Shown in pieces: positions 43,066-51,388 of a stretch of DNA of 64,000 bases. A program made the position numbers and the translations under genes. The DNA lies in the NCBI RefSeq assembly GCF_022682305.1, contig NZ_CP093529.1:358313-422312 (forward strand), written 5' to 3'. Each line of letters starts with the position of its first letter. Position 1 is the first letter of the stretch. The stretch is from Shinella zoogloeoides. Its GTDB lineage: Bacteria; Pseudomonadota; Alphaproteobacteria; Rhizobiales; Rhizobiaceae. The notes under the pieces are model-generated. The model was not told where the DNA came from. It made no database searches and worked only from the letters and a program-made list of their open reading frames with translations.

Positions 43066-45021
43066 ATGTGTGGAATCGCCGGATATCACGGAAAGCTCAT
43101 GGCGCCGGAAGCGGCCGCCGATCGCCTCGGCCGCATGGTGGCCGCGCTTCGGCATCGCGGGCCGGATGGCGAGGGCATAGCGGTGCGCGGCGAGACGGGG
43201 CTTGCCCATACCCGCCTTTCCATCGTCGGCCTCACCGACGGCGCGCAGCCGATGATGAGCGAGGACGGCGCGCTCGCGGTCTCCTTCAACGGCGAGATCT
43301 TCAACTATGTCGAACTGCGCGACGACCTGAAGGCGCGGGGCCACCGCTTCCGCACGCATTCGGACACGGAGGTGCTGCTGGCTTCCTACGCCGCGAAGGG
43401 GCTGGACTGCCTTGCCGATTTCAACGGCGACTTCGCCTTCGCCCTGCACGATACCGCCAACCGGACGCTCGTGCTTGCCCGCGACCGCATGGGCGTGCGA
43501 CCGCTCTTCTATGCGGAACATGACGGCGCGCTGTTCTTCGCCTCGGAGATCGGGGCGCTGCTTGCCCTGCCCGGCATGGCGGCGGAGATCGATCCGGTGG
43601 CGCTCGACCAGATCTTCACCCTCTGGTGCCCCATTCCGCCGCGCACCGCCTATCGCGGCATTCACGAGCTTCCGCCCGGCCACATGATGATCGTGCGCGA
43701 TGGCCAGCGCACGATCCGCCCCTGGTGGCAGCTCAGCTATCCCGACCGCGCCGACATCCGCCCCGCCCCGCGTGTCGAGGTACAGGCCGAGGAACTGCGC
43801 GCGCTCATCACCGACGCGACCCGCATTCGCCTGCGCGCCGACGTTCCTGTCGGTTCCTACCTTTCCGGCGGCCTCGACTCCTCGTTCATCGCGGCGCTGG
43901 CCGCGCGGACGGTGACGCGGGGGCTGCGTACATTCTCGCTCACCTTCCGCAGCGCCGAGCACGATGAAGGCCATTGGCAGCGCCAGATGGCCGCCACGCT
44001 CGACGCCGAGGCGGACAGCGTCGAATGCTCGACGCAGGCGATCGCCGCGCATATGCCGGAGGCGATGCGGCATATCGGCTGCCCCATCCTGCGCACTGCT
44101 CCCGTTCCGCTCCATCTTCTGTCCGCGCGGGTGCGGGAGCGGGGCATGAAGGTCGTGCTGACGGGCGAAGGCGCGGACGAGGTCTTCGCCGGCTACGATA
44201 TCTTCCGGGAGGCGCGCGTGCGCCGCTTCTGCGGGCGGCAGCCTGCGTCCCCCCGGCGGCCGCGGCTTTTCCAGCGGCTCTATCCTTACCTGCCCGGCCT
44301 CAAGCAGCAGTCGCCGGAATATCTCGCACGCTTCTTCTCCTTCGGTTCCGAGGCGCTGGACGATCCGCTCTATTCCCATCGCCCGCGCTTCCGCTCCACG
44401 GCGGCGGCCAAGCTGTTCTTTTCCGCCGGCCTCAAGGACGCGCTCGGCGACTATGACGCCGCCGCCGAGCTTGTCGAACGGTTGCCGGCCGATTTTTCCC
44501 GCTGGCATCCACTGCACCAGGCGCAATATCTCGAAACGGCCTTCCTGCTGCCGGGCTATCTTCTGTCCAGCCAGGGTGACCGGGTGATGATGGCGAATGC
44601 GGTGGAGGGACGTTTTCCCTTCCTCGACCACCGGGTCGTTTCCTTCGCCGCAGGCCTCTCGCCGGATGCCAAGCTGTCGGGGCTGAAGGAAAAGCACATC
44701 CTCAAGGAGGCTGCGCGGGGTATCGTGCCGGCAGCCATCATCGACCGCGCCAAACAGCCCTACCGTGCGCCGGATGCGGAAGCCTTCGCCGCTCCGGCAA
44801 GCCCAGCCTATCTCGAAACGGTGCTCTCCCCGGAGCGGCTTGCGATGAGCGGCCTCTTCAACGTCCAGGCCGTGGGCAAGCTGAAGGAGAAGGCGCTGAA
44901 GGGACAGGCGACCGGCTTCCGCGACAATGCGGCCTTCATCGGCATCCTGTCGACGGAGCTGCTTGCCCGCACCGGGACAACACAATCGACACAACCCGCA
45001 TTGCACATTGGGACATGCTGA
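43066..45021 (+). CDS. Asparagine-synthase-like glutamine amidotransferase
   Basis: 651 residues. MCGIAGYHG puts the Ntn nucleophile Cys at position 2, with RHRGPDGEG and SFNGEIFNYVELR completing the class II glutaminase. The C-terminal synthetase half has the PP-loop SYLSGGLDSSFIAAL and TGEGADEVFAGYD. It transfers glutamine nitrogen onto an adenylated carboxylate. Placed in a polysaccharide locus beside ACP and acyl ligase, it resembles the amidotransferase 1 of exosortase-A clusters more than a housekeeping asnB. It overlaps the ACP reading region by the stop. Confidence 0.88.
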   Translation: MCGIAGYHGKLMAPEAAADRLGRMVAALRHRGPDGEGIAVRGETGLAHTRLSIVGLTDGAQPMMSEDGALAVSFNGEIFNYVELRDDLKARGHRFRTHSDTEVLLASYAAKGLDCLADFNGDFAFALHDTANRTLVLARDRMGVRPLFYAEHDGALFFASEIGALLALPGMAAEIDPVALDQIFTLWCPIPPRTAYRGIHELPPGHMMIVRDGQRTIRPWWQLSYPDRADIRPAPRVEVQAEELRALITDATRIRLRADVPVGSYLSGGLDSSFIAALAARTVTRGLRTFSLTFRSAEHDEGHWQRQMAATLDAEADSVECSTQAIAAHMPEAMRHIGCPILRTAPVPLHLLSARVRERGMKVVLTGEGADEVFAGYDIFREARVRRFCGRQPASPRRPRLFQRLYPYLPGLKQQSPEYLARFFSFGSEALDDPLYSHRPRFRSTAAAKLFFSAGLKDALGDYDAAAELVERLPADFSRWHPLHQAQYLETAFLLPGYLLSSQGDRVMMANAVEGRFPFLDHRVVSFAAGLSPDAKLSGLKEKHILKEAARGIVPAAIIDRAKQPYRAPDAEAFAAPASPAYLETVLSPERLAMSGLFNVQAVGKLKEKALKGQATGFRDNAAFIGILSTELLARTGTTQSTQPALHIGTC

Positions 45022-45023
45022 CC

Positions 45024-45278
45024 ATGACAGACGAAACCAGATCCGCCATCCGCGCCTTCATCGTGGAGAACTTCCTATTCGGCGACGAAAGCCATCCGCT
45101 TCCCGCCGACCAGTCGCTGATCGACAACGATCTCGTCGACTCCACTGGCATCCTAGAGCTTGTCGGCTTCATCGAGGAGCGCTTCGCCGTCTCGATCGCC
45201 GACGCGGATATCGTGCCCGCCAATCTCGACTCGATCGACCGCATCGCCGGCTTCATCGCGCGCAAGCAGGCGGCCTGA
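45024..45278 (+). CDS. Acyl carrier protein
   Basis: 84 residues from the second ATG (an ATG at 45015 would add three residues and overlap asnB by 7 nt; GGGA lies 10 nt upstream of 45024). The four-helix ACP pattern holds the phosphopantetheine Ser in DLVDSTGILELVGFIEE, with Ser in the D-S context at residue 40. It would carry an activated acyl group as a thioester. Its position between the amidotransferase and the AMP ligase implies that the ligase loads it. This is not fatty-acid AcpP, which lies in fab clusters. Confidence 0.88.
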   Translation: MTDETRSAIRAFIVENFLFGDESHPLPADQSLIDNDLVDSTGILELVGFIEERFAVSIADADIVPANLDSIDRIAGFIARKQAA

Positions 45279-45292
45279 AGGACGCGGTGACC

Positions 45293-46810
45293 ATGCGGAT
45301 CGAGCAGTATCTTCGCGACAGCACCGCCCGCGACGGCGCCCATGAGGCGATTGTCGCGGGTGACGTGCGGCTGAGCTACGACCGCTTCCTCGATCTTTCG
45401 GCCCGCATGGCGACGACGCTGCGCGCAAGGGGCGTCGCGCCGGGCGACCGCGTGCTCATTTTGCTGGAAAATGGCTGGCAGGCCGCCGTCACGGTCTTTG
45501 CCACATGGATGGCCGGGAGCGTCATCTGCTTCGTCAACCCGTCGACCAAGGCCGCCCGGCTTGCGCAGATCGTGCGCGATTGCGGCCCGGCGCTGGTGGT
45601 TGCCGAGGGCCGGCTCGAAAAACTCGTCGATGGCGTTGCCGAGCTTGCCGAAACGCCGCGTCTAGTGACGGGCGCAAGCTTCGAGGCAGGGCTGGAAGCG
45701 GAGCCTTTCGCCGGTGAGACCTTGCCTGACAGCGACCTTGCCGCGCTGATCTACACATCCGGCTCGACCGGTGATCCGAAGGGCGTGATGCTCGCCCACG
45801 AGAACATGGATGCGGCCGCCCGGTCGATTGCGTGCTATCTGGAAAACGCTGCAACCGACCGTATCCTCGTCGTCTTGCCCATGTCCTTCGGCTACGGGCT
45901 GAACCAGCTCGTGACCGCCATGTTGACCGGCGCTACCCTTGTCATCGAGAAGTCCTTCGCCTTTCCGCAGGCGATCTTCGAGAGGATCCGCGATGAGCGC
46001 GTCACCGGTTTCCCACTGGTGCCGGCCATGGTGGCCATGATGATGCAGGCCCGCGACCTCGATCCCGCCTTGTTTGCCAGCCTGCGCTACATCACCAGCG
46101 CCGCCGCTCCGCTGCCGCTTGCCCATCTCGACCGGCTGCGCGCCTTCCTGCCCCATGTCCGCCCCTATGTGATGTACGGCCAGACCGAGTGCACCCGCAT
46201 TGCCTACCTGCCGCCGGAGGAGATCGATGCCCGGCGCGGATCGGTCGGCATCGCCATTCCGGGCGTTCGCACCGAAGTGGTGGACGAGGCCGGCCTGCCG
46301 GTGCCACCGGGCACGGTCGGAGAGCTGGTGGTCCGCGGGCCGAACGTGATGCGTGGCTACTGGCGGAACGAGGCCGCGACCCGCAGGGCGTTGAGGCCCG
46401 ATCCGCGCGACGGCACACTGCGCCTCCACACCGGCGATCTCTTCACCGCGGATGCGGATGGTTATCTCACCTTCGTTTCGCGCACCGACGACATTATCAA
46501 GCCGCGCGGCGAGAAGGTCGCGCCGAAGGCGGTCGAGGACGTGCTGCACCGCATGCCGGGCATTGCCGAGGCGCTCGTCGTCGGCGTTCCGCACGATATT
46601 CTCGGGCAGGCCGTCAAGGCCGTTGTGGTCGCCGCCTCCGGCGCCGTGCTGACCGAGCGGGAAGTCATGCGCTTCTGCGCGCAACACCTTGAGGATCATA
46701 TGGTCCCGAAGGTCGTCGAATTCCGGGATGCCCTTCCCAAAACCGAATCCGGCAAGGCCAGCCGCAGGCTGGCGGCCGAACCCGCCCCCACGACAGGATC
46801 GAACGCATGA
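45293..46810 (+). CDS. AMP-dependent acyl ligase (ANL superfamily)
   Basis: 505 residues. The adenylate-forming motifs are all present: IYTSGSTGDPKGVMLAHEN (A3), YGQTECTR (A5), LHTGDLF (A7), RTDDIIKPRGEKVAPKAVED (A8) and the C-terminal catalytic Lys in ALPKTESGKASRR (A10). It activates a carboxylic acid with ATP and would pass it to the neighbouring ACP or CoA. Start ATG at 45293; an in-frame GTG at 45287 is closer to AAGGA and cannot be excluded. Its stop overlaps the nadE-like start in ATGA. Confidence 0.9.
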   Translation: MRIEQYLRDSTARDGAHEAIVAGDVRLSYDRFLDLSARMATTLRARGVAPGDRVLILLENGWQAAVTVFATWMAGSVICFVNPSTKAARLAQIVRDCGPALVVAEGRLEKLVDGVAELAETPRLVTGASFEAGLEAEPFAGETLPDSDLAALIYTSGSTGDPKGVMLAHENMDAAARSIACYLENAATDRILVVLPMSFGYGLNQLVTAMLTGATLVIEKSFAFPQAIFERIRDERVTGFPLVPAMVAMMMQARDLDPALFASLRYITSAAAPLPLAHLDRLRAFLPHVRPYVMYGQTECTRIAYLPPEEIDARRGSVGIAIPGVRTEVVDEAGLPVPPGTVGELVVRGPNVMRGYWRNEAATRRALRPDPRDGTLRLHTGDLFTADADGYLTFVSRTDDIIKPRGEKVAPKAVEDVLHRMPGIAEALVVGVPHDILGQAVKAVVVAASGAVLTEREVMRFCAQHLEDHMVPKVVEFRDALPKTESGKASRRLAAEPAPTTGSNA

Positions 46811-47787
46811 CCGCACAGACGACCCATACGCCCTCCTTCGCCCCGCTCGCGCTCGATCCGGCCGCCGAGGTTGAGCGCATCACCGCCTGGATGCGCGAGA
46901 AGCTGCGCGTGGACCTGCGCAAGCGCGGCCTGGTGCTCGGCCTTTCCGGCGGCATCGATTCCAGTCTTTCGGCGGCGTTGGCGGTGCGGGCGCTCGGCGC
47001 GAAGAACGTCTTCGCCCTCTACATGCCGGAAAACGATTCCGATCCGGAAAGCCTGCGCCTCGGGCGCAGCGTGGCCGAGACCTTCGGCATCGACAGCGTC
47101 GTGGAGGATATCGGCCCGTCGCTGGCGGCGCAGGGGTGCTATGAGCGGCGCGACGCCTTCATCCGTGAGGCCGTGCCGGAATATACGACCGGCTGGGCCT
47201 CGAAGATCGTCTTCGAGAATTCCATGACGACCGGGGGCTATAACATATCCTCACTGGTCGTCCGTTCGCCGGACGGCGAGATGCGCAAGGTACGCCTGCC
47301 GGCCAGCGCCTATCTCGGCATCGTCGCGGCGACGAACATGAAGCAGCGCACCCGCAAGCAGCTCGAATACTACCATGCCGACCGGCTGAACTTCGCCGTG
47401 ATCGGCACACCGAACCGGCTGGAATACGACCAGGGCTTCTTCGTGAAGAACGGCGACGGCGCGGCCGATATCAAGCCCATCGCCCATCTCTATAAGTCGC
47501 AGGTCTACCAGCTTGCCGCCTATCTCGGCGTGCCTTCGGAAATCCTCTCGCGCCCGCCGACCACGGATACCTATTCGCTGCCGCAGACGCAGGAGGAATT
47601 CTACTTCGCCCTGCCCTACGGCAAGATGGATATCTGCCTCTACGGCCTGGAAAACGCCCTGCCGGCGAAAACCGTTGCCGAGGCGACGGGTCTCAAGGAG
47701 AGCGATGTGGAACTGGTCTGGGCGGATATCGCTGCCAAGCGCAAGGTCGCGCGCTACCTGCATGCCCAGCCGCTCACCATGATCTGA
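46807..47787 (+). CDS. nadE: NadE-family NAD synthase-like amide ligase
   Basis: 326 residues of the NadE/ATP-pyrophosphatase family. SGGIDS at 47-52 is the PP-loop, followed by VFALYMPENDSDP, TNMKQRTRK, GTPNRLEYDQGFFVKNGDGAADIKPIAHLYKSQVY and SRPPTTDTYSLPQTQEEFYF, all NadE hallmarks. It has no nitrilase glutaminase domain, so it would use free ammonia or nitrogen from a partner. Its 4-nt overlap with the acyl ligase places it inside the polysaccharide operon, so it may amidate something other than nicotinate adenine dinucleotide. Housekeeping NAD synthesis remains possible. Confidence 0.85.
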   Translation: MTAQTTHTPSFAPLALDPAAEVERITAWMREKLRVDLRKRGLVLGLSGGIDSSLSAALAVRALGAKNVFALYMPENDSDPESLRLGRSVAETFGIDSVVEDIGPSLAAQGCYERRDAFIREAVPEYTTGWASKIVFENSMTTGGYNISSLVVRSPDGEMRKVRLPASAYLGIVAATNMKQRTRKQLEYYHADRLNFAVIGTPNRLEYDQGFFVKNGDGAADIKPIAHLYKSQVYQLAAYLGVPSEILSRPPTTDTYSLPQTQEEFYFALPYGKMDICLYGLENALPAKTVAEATGLKESDVELVWADIAAKRKVARYLHAQPLTMI

Positions 47788-47797
47788 AAACGAAAAG

Positions 47798-47830
47798 GCC
47801 GGGGCTGCTTGCGCAACCCCGGCTCTTTTT
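47798..47830. terminator. Rho-independent terminator, probably bidirectional
   Basis: GCCGGGG (47798-47804) pairs with CCCCGGC (47817-47823), 12-nt loop, followed by TCTTTTT. On the other strand the stem is followed by CTTTTCGTTTT. It closes the GNAT-to-nadE operon, and the converging RidA gene ends 15 nt away. Confidence 0.88.
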
Positions 47831-47844
47831 AGCTGAAAACCGGC

Positions 47845-48183
47845 TCAGACGAGCGCGGTGACCTGGATCTCGACCAGCAGTTCCGGCGTCGCAAGGCGTG
47901 CTTCGACCGTGGCGCGGACCGGCAGGTTGTTCTTGTCGACCCACTGGTCCCAGACTTCGTTCATCTGGCTGAAATGGGCGATGTCGCGCAGCCAGATGGC
48001 GGCGCTGATGAGGTTTGCCTTCGAGGAGCCGGCTTCTGCGAGCAGCGCGTCGATCTGTGCGAGGATGTCGCGGGTCTGGGTGGCCGTGTCGGCGCCCGAG
48101 CCGGTGACGCCAGCCGTGGTGACGATACCGTTGACGACGACGGCGCTGCAGAAGCGCTGGCCGGGCTTGATACGCTTGATCAT
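47845..48183 (-). CDS. RidA/YjgF family protein
   Basis: 112 residues, a compact single-domain RidA-fold protein. It shows VTTAGVTGSGADTATQTRDILAQIDALLAEAG and ends PVRATVEARLATPELLVEIQVTALV, where the Arg in RATVEARL is the substrate-binding Arg of the family. Active members hydrolyse reactive enamines/imines such as 2-aminoacrylate. It lies downstream of the ureohydrolase on the same strand with a 122-nt gap, so it may be co-transcribed. Its target enzyme is unknown. Confidence 0.85.
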   Translation of the reverse strand: MIKRIKPGQRFCSAVVVNGIVTTAGVTGSGADTATQTRDILAQIDALLAEAGSSKANLISAAIWLRDIAHFSQMNEVWDQWVDKNNLPVRATVEARLATPELLVEIQVTALV

Positions 48184-48305
48184 GAAAAGCTCCCTTTTGA
48201 TCTAAGAATGGTTTTGCCGGGAGCCGGCCCGGTAAGGGCCGGCGGAGGCAGCGCGGCATCAATGCCCGAAACGCCGGGCAAGTGCAACGTGCCGCCGGCC
48301 GCGAT

Positions 48306-49259
48306 TTATCGCCGCTGGACGCCCGGCAGGATGCAGAGCATTTCGAAGAGCAGGTTCGCCGCGGTGATGGCGGTGTTGCCCGAGGGGTCGTAGGGCGGCG
48401 AGACCTCGACGAGGTCGCAGCCGACGATGTTGAGGCCCCAGCAGCCGCGGATGATCTCCAGCGCCTGTATGGTGTTGAGGCCTGCGATCTCGGGCGTGCC
48501 GGTGCCGGGCGCGATGGAAGGGTCGAGGCTGTCGATATCGAAGGAGAGATAGACCGGGCGGTCGCCCATCTGCGCGCGGACTTCCTCCATCAGCGGCGTC
48601 AGCGACTTGTGCCAGCATTCTTCCACCTGCACGACGCGGAAACCCTGCTCGCGCGGCCAGTCGAAGTCGTCGGCCGCATAGCCAGTGCCGCGCACGCCGA
48701 TCTGGATGCAGCGCTTCGTGTCGAGCACGCCGGCTTCGACCGCGCGGCGGAACGGGGTGCCGTGGGCGATGGGTTCACCGAACATGTGCTCGTTGATATC
48801 GGCATGGGCGTCGACATGGATGAGGCCGACGGGGCCATACTTTTCAGCCATGGCGCGCAGGATTGGATAGGAGAGCGTATGATCGCCGCCGAGCGTCAGC
48901 GGCTTGCAACCGTCCTTGATGATGTCGCGATAGGAATCGGTGATGATGTCGACGCATTTCGGCAGGTTGAACGTGTCGATGGCGACGTCGCCGATATCGG
49001 CGACCTGCAGGCTGTCGAAGGGCGCGGCGCGGGTCGCCATGTTGTAGGGGCGGATCATGCAGCTTTCGGTGCGGATCTGGCGCGGCCCGAAGCGCGTGCC
49101 CGGCCGGTTCGACGTGCCGATATCCATGGGAATGCCGACGAAGCAGGCATCCAGCCCCTCGGTGGTCGGTTGCGTCGGCAGGCGCATCATGGTGGCGGGA
49201 CCGCCGAAGCGCGGCATTTCGTTGCCGCCGAGCGGCTGGTTAAAGGTCTTGGTCGTCAT
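48306..49259 (-). CDS. Agmatinase/ureohydrolase
   Basis: 317 residues of the arginase/agmatinase family. The binuclear manganese ligands are His127 in GGDH, Asp150, His152 and Asp154 in HVDAHAD, and Asp241 and Asp243 in SFDIDSLDP. It releases urea from a guanidino compound; agmatine, guanidinobutyrate and guanidinopropionate enzymes cannot be told apart by eye. The start at 49259 has GGAGGAAA 6 nt upstream, so the ATG at 49328 is rejected. It is followed by a RidA gene. Confidence 0.88.
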   Translation of the reverse strand: MTTKTFNQPLGGNEMPRFGGPATMMRLPTQPTTEGLDACFVGIPMDIGTSNRPGTRFGPRQIRTESCMIRPYNMATRAAPFDSLQVADIGDVAIDTFNLPKCVDIITDSYRDIIKDGCKPLTLGGDHTLSYPILRAMAEKYGPVGLIHVDAHADINEHMFGEPIAHGTPFRRAVEAGVLDTKRCIQIGVRGTGYAADDFDWPREQGFRVVQVEECWHKSLTPLMEEVRAQMGDRPVYLSFDIDSLDPSIAPGTGTPEIAGLNTIQALEIIRGCWGLNIVGCDLVEVSPPYDPSGNTAITAANLLFEMLCILPGVQRR

Positions 49260-49371
49260 CTGTTTTCCTCCGGCGGGGCGATATTCGTCTCTGTGGCCTC
49301 GCCTTGCCGCCACCTTAAGGGACTCCACTCAGCGACGGGAATACCCTTTTTGGCCAAGGAAGGCGATGGTC

Positions 49372-50304
49372 TCATGTCCATGCGTAGCGCACGATATGGA
49401 AGAAGACAGGCGCGGCGAAGACAAGGCTGTCCGCCCGGTCCAGCATGCCCCCATGGCCTTCGATGAGATGGCCCCAATCCTTCACGCCGCGGTCGCGCTT
49501 GATGGCGGAGGCGACGAGGCCGCCGAAGAAGCCCATGATGCAGGCAAGCCCGGCGAGCGTCCCCGCCTCCAGCGGCGAGAAGGGCGTCAGCCAGTAGAGG
49601 CCCGCCCCCATCAGCGAGGCACTGGCAATGCCGCCGATCAGCCCTTCCCAGGTTTTCGAGGGCGAGATGTTCGGTGCGACCTTGCGGCGGCCGAAAAGCT
49701 TGCCAAAGATATATTGCAGCACATCGCTGCCCTGTACGGTGGCGATGAGGAAGGCGATCAGCAGAAGGCCCCTGCCCTCGTTGCCAGGAATGGGCAGCGT
49801 CACCAGTGCGGGCACATGGCTGATGCAGTAGACGGAGAGCATGAGACCCCATTGCTGCTCGCTGACCCGTTCGAGGAAGCGGGACGTATCGCCCCGCAGC
49901 GCCGTCAGTGCCGGCATGGCGAGGAAGCAGTAGACGGGGATGAAGATCGAATAGAGGCCATACCAGTCGATCCAGATCAGGTAATATTGAACGGGGATGA
50001 CGACGAGGAACATGCCGAGCAGCGTCCAGCGGTCGGCATGGCGCGTGTTGGTGAGCGTGACGTATTCCCGAAGTGCGGCGAAGGAGACGAAGGCGAAGAG
50101 CAGGATCACCCCACCCTTGCCGAAGAGGAAGGCGAGGCTGATGCCCGCCACCATGATCCACCATGCCTTGATGCGGGCATTGAGATTTTCCAGCGTCGAC
50201 GGCAGCGGCTGGGGGCTGCGCCAGGTGAGGACACCGGCGACGGCGCTTGCCGTCGTGAGTACGGCGACGAGGCCCAGGAAGAGACGTGTCGTATCGTCGC
50301 TCAT
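49372..50304 (-). CDS. ynbB: CdsA-like phosphatidate cytidylyltransferase (YnbB type)
   Basis: 310 residues, about eight membrane helices. The CTP-transferase signature is split as SPSKTWEGLIGG and SAIKRDRGVKDWGHLIEGHGGMLDRADS. It makes CDP-diacylglycerol from phosphatidate and CTP in the inner membrane. It closes a run of five overlapping genes that also encode YnbC- and YnbD-like proteins, and a YnbA-like gene is divergent. Thus it is the YnbB-type paralogue rather than the essential cdsA. In E. coli YnbB has been linked to synthesis of the glycolipid MPIase. Its ATG overlaps the acyltransferase stop by 4 nt. Confidence 0.87.
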   Translation of the reverse strand: MSDDTTRLFLGLVAVLTTASAVAGVLTWRSPQPLPSTLENLNARIKAWWIMVAGISLAFLFGKGGVILLFAFVSFAALREYVTLTNTRHADRWTLLGMFLVVIPVQYYLIWIDWYGLYSIFIPVYCFLAMPALTALRGDTSRFLERVSEQQWGLMLSVYCISHVPALVTLPIPGNEGRGLLLIAFLIATVQGSDVLQYIFGKLFGRRKVAPNISPSKTWEGLIGGIASASLMGAGLYWLTPFSPLEAGTLAGLACIMGFFGGLVASAIKRDRGVKDWGHLIEGHGGMLDRADSLVFAAPVFFHIVRYAWT

Positions 50305-50954
50305 CGGCGGGTTCCATCCTTTTCAGGGGCAAGCGAGAGAAGCGCATGGCGGGCGCGGTCGAGGAAGACCTTGCGGTCCTCGCCCTCCCCCAGTGCCACC
50401 GGAGCGCCGAAGACGACGCGGCAGAGCAGCGGCACAGGCAGTACCGCGCCCTTGGGCAGCACGCGGGACATGTTCTCGATCCAGCAGGGCACCAGTTCCA
50501 CATCCGGCCGGGCAAAAGCGAGATTGTAGAGGCCGGAACGGAACCGCAGCAGCGGCTCCTCCGTCATGTTGCGCGTACCTTCGGGGAAGAAGATGAGGGA
50601 TTCTCCCGCATCGAGGGCGGCCAGCATCACTTGTAGCGGATCGGCCGTGCGCTCCACCCAGTTGCGCTCGACGAGCACCGTGCGCAGCAGTCTGCCGGCG
50701 ATGAAGCGGCGCGCCGGGCCGGCGTTCCAGTAGTCCGAGCCGGCAACAGCCGCCGTGCGGCTGCGCTCGGCGGGGCGCAGGCAGGTCGAGACCAGGATGA
50801 AATCGCCGTGGCTGGCATGGTTGGCGAAATAGATACGCTGCCGTCCGCTCGGCGCAACGCCCGCCCAAATTGGCCGGACGCCCGTGACGGCGCGCGAAAG
50901 GCCGGCAAGTGCGGCACCGGATGCCCGTTGCAGAAGGGAGGCCTTGGCCATCAT
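50301..50954 (-). CDS. PlsC-type 1-acylglycerol-3-phosphate acyltransferase
   Basis: 217 residues. The HX4D catalytic motif is NHASHGD, and FFPEGTRN is the phosphate-binding block III; both are diagnostic of PlsC-like enzymes. It would acylate lysophosphatidic acid or a similar glycerolipid at the membrane face. It starts with ATGATG overlapping the preceding stop and ends overlapping ynbB, so it is embedded in the ynb operon. E. coli ynbABCD has no such gene, so this is an extension of the module. A longer frame upstream is a shadow. Confidence 0.85.
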   Translation of the reverse strand: MMAKASLLQRASGAALAGLSRAVTGVRPIWAGVAPSGRQRIYFANHASHGDFILVSTCLRPAERSRTAAVAGSDYWNAGPARRFIAGRLLRTVLVERNWVERTADPLQVMLAALDAGESLIFFPEGTRNMTEEPLLRFRSGLYNLAFARPDVELVPCWIENMSRVLPKGAVLPVPLLCRVVFGAPVALGEGEDRKVFLDRARHALLSLAPEKDGTRR

Positions 50955-51388
50955 GCGCCGCCTCCGTCCATCCCGTCGAGCAACAGGATGGCATAGAGTA
51001 GCAGGGCGATGGCCAGCGTTGCCCGCTGGAGCCAGATCAGCCTTCCGCAGCCGGCAAGCCGTTCGATCAGTGAGGCCGTTACACCGTCCTTCTTGCGCAG
51101 CCCCATGCGGGCGAGAACGTCGTCTATTGCGGCGAGGCCCGCTTCTTCGTCCTGATGGGAAGCCGAAAGCCGGAACAGGGCGGCATCGAAGAGAAGATGG
51201 GCGGACAATGCGAGCGGCAGAAGGCAGAAGGCGAGCAGAAGCCACCAGGCGAGCGGTCCCGTGAAGCCATAGGCCCCGGCCGTCGGCGGCGCGACGGCGA
51301 GGATCAGCAAGGCGACCGCCCCGCCGACGAAACCGTTGCGTCGCAGGCGGCGGGCCGCGTTGAGCATCGATCCGTTTGCATCCTTCAT
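50951..51388 (-). CDS. Small membrane protein of the ynb-like operon
   Basis: 145 residues with hydrophobic helices at about 21-40 (FVGGAVALLILAVAPPTAGA), about 44-66 and a C-terminal one (ATLAIALLLYAILLLDGMD), and a soluble middle containing SASHQDEEAGLAAIDDVLARMGLRKKDG. I do not recognise the family. The start ATG overlaps the ynbD-like stop by 4 nt (ATGA), with AGAGG upstream, and its stop overlaps the acyltransferase start, so it is translated as part of the operon. Role in phospholipid metabolism is inferred only from context. Confidence 0.75.
   Translation of the reverse strand: MKDANGSMLNAARRLRRNGFVGGAVALLILAVAPPTAGAYGFTGPLAWWLLLAFCLLPLALSAHLLFDAALFRLSASHQDEEAGLAAIDDVLARMGLRKKDGVTASLIERLAGCGRLIWLQRATLAIALLLYAILLLDGMDGGGA

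Noticed and set aside
43066..45021. Housekeeping asparagine synthetase
   Set aside because: The gene is embedded between a GNAT and an ACP gene in a polysaccharide locus and is longer than E. coli AsnB, so a pathway-specific amidotransferase is more likely.
45024..46810. Nonribosomal peptide synthetase fragment
   Set aside because: The adenylating enzyme and carrier are separate stand-alone proteins without condensation or thioesterase domains, and the order is carrier before ligase.
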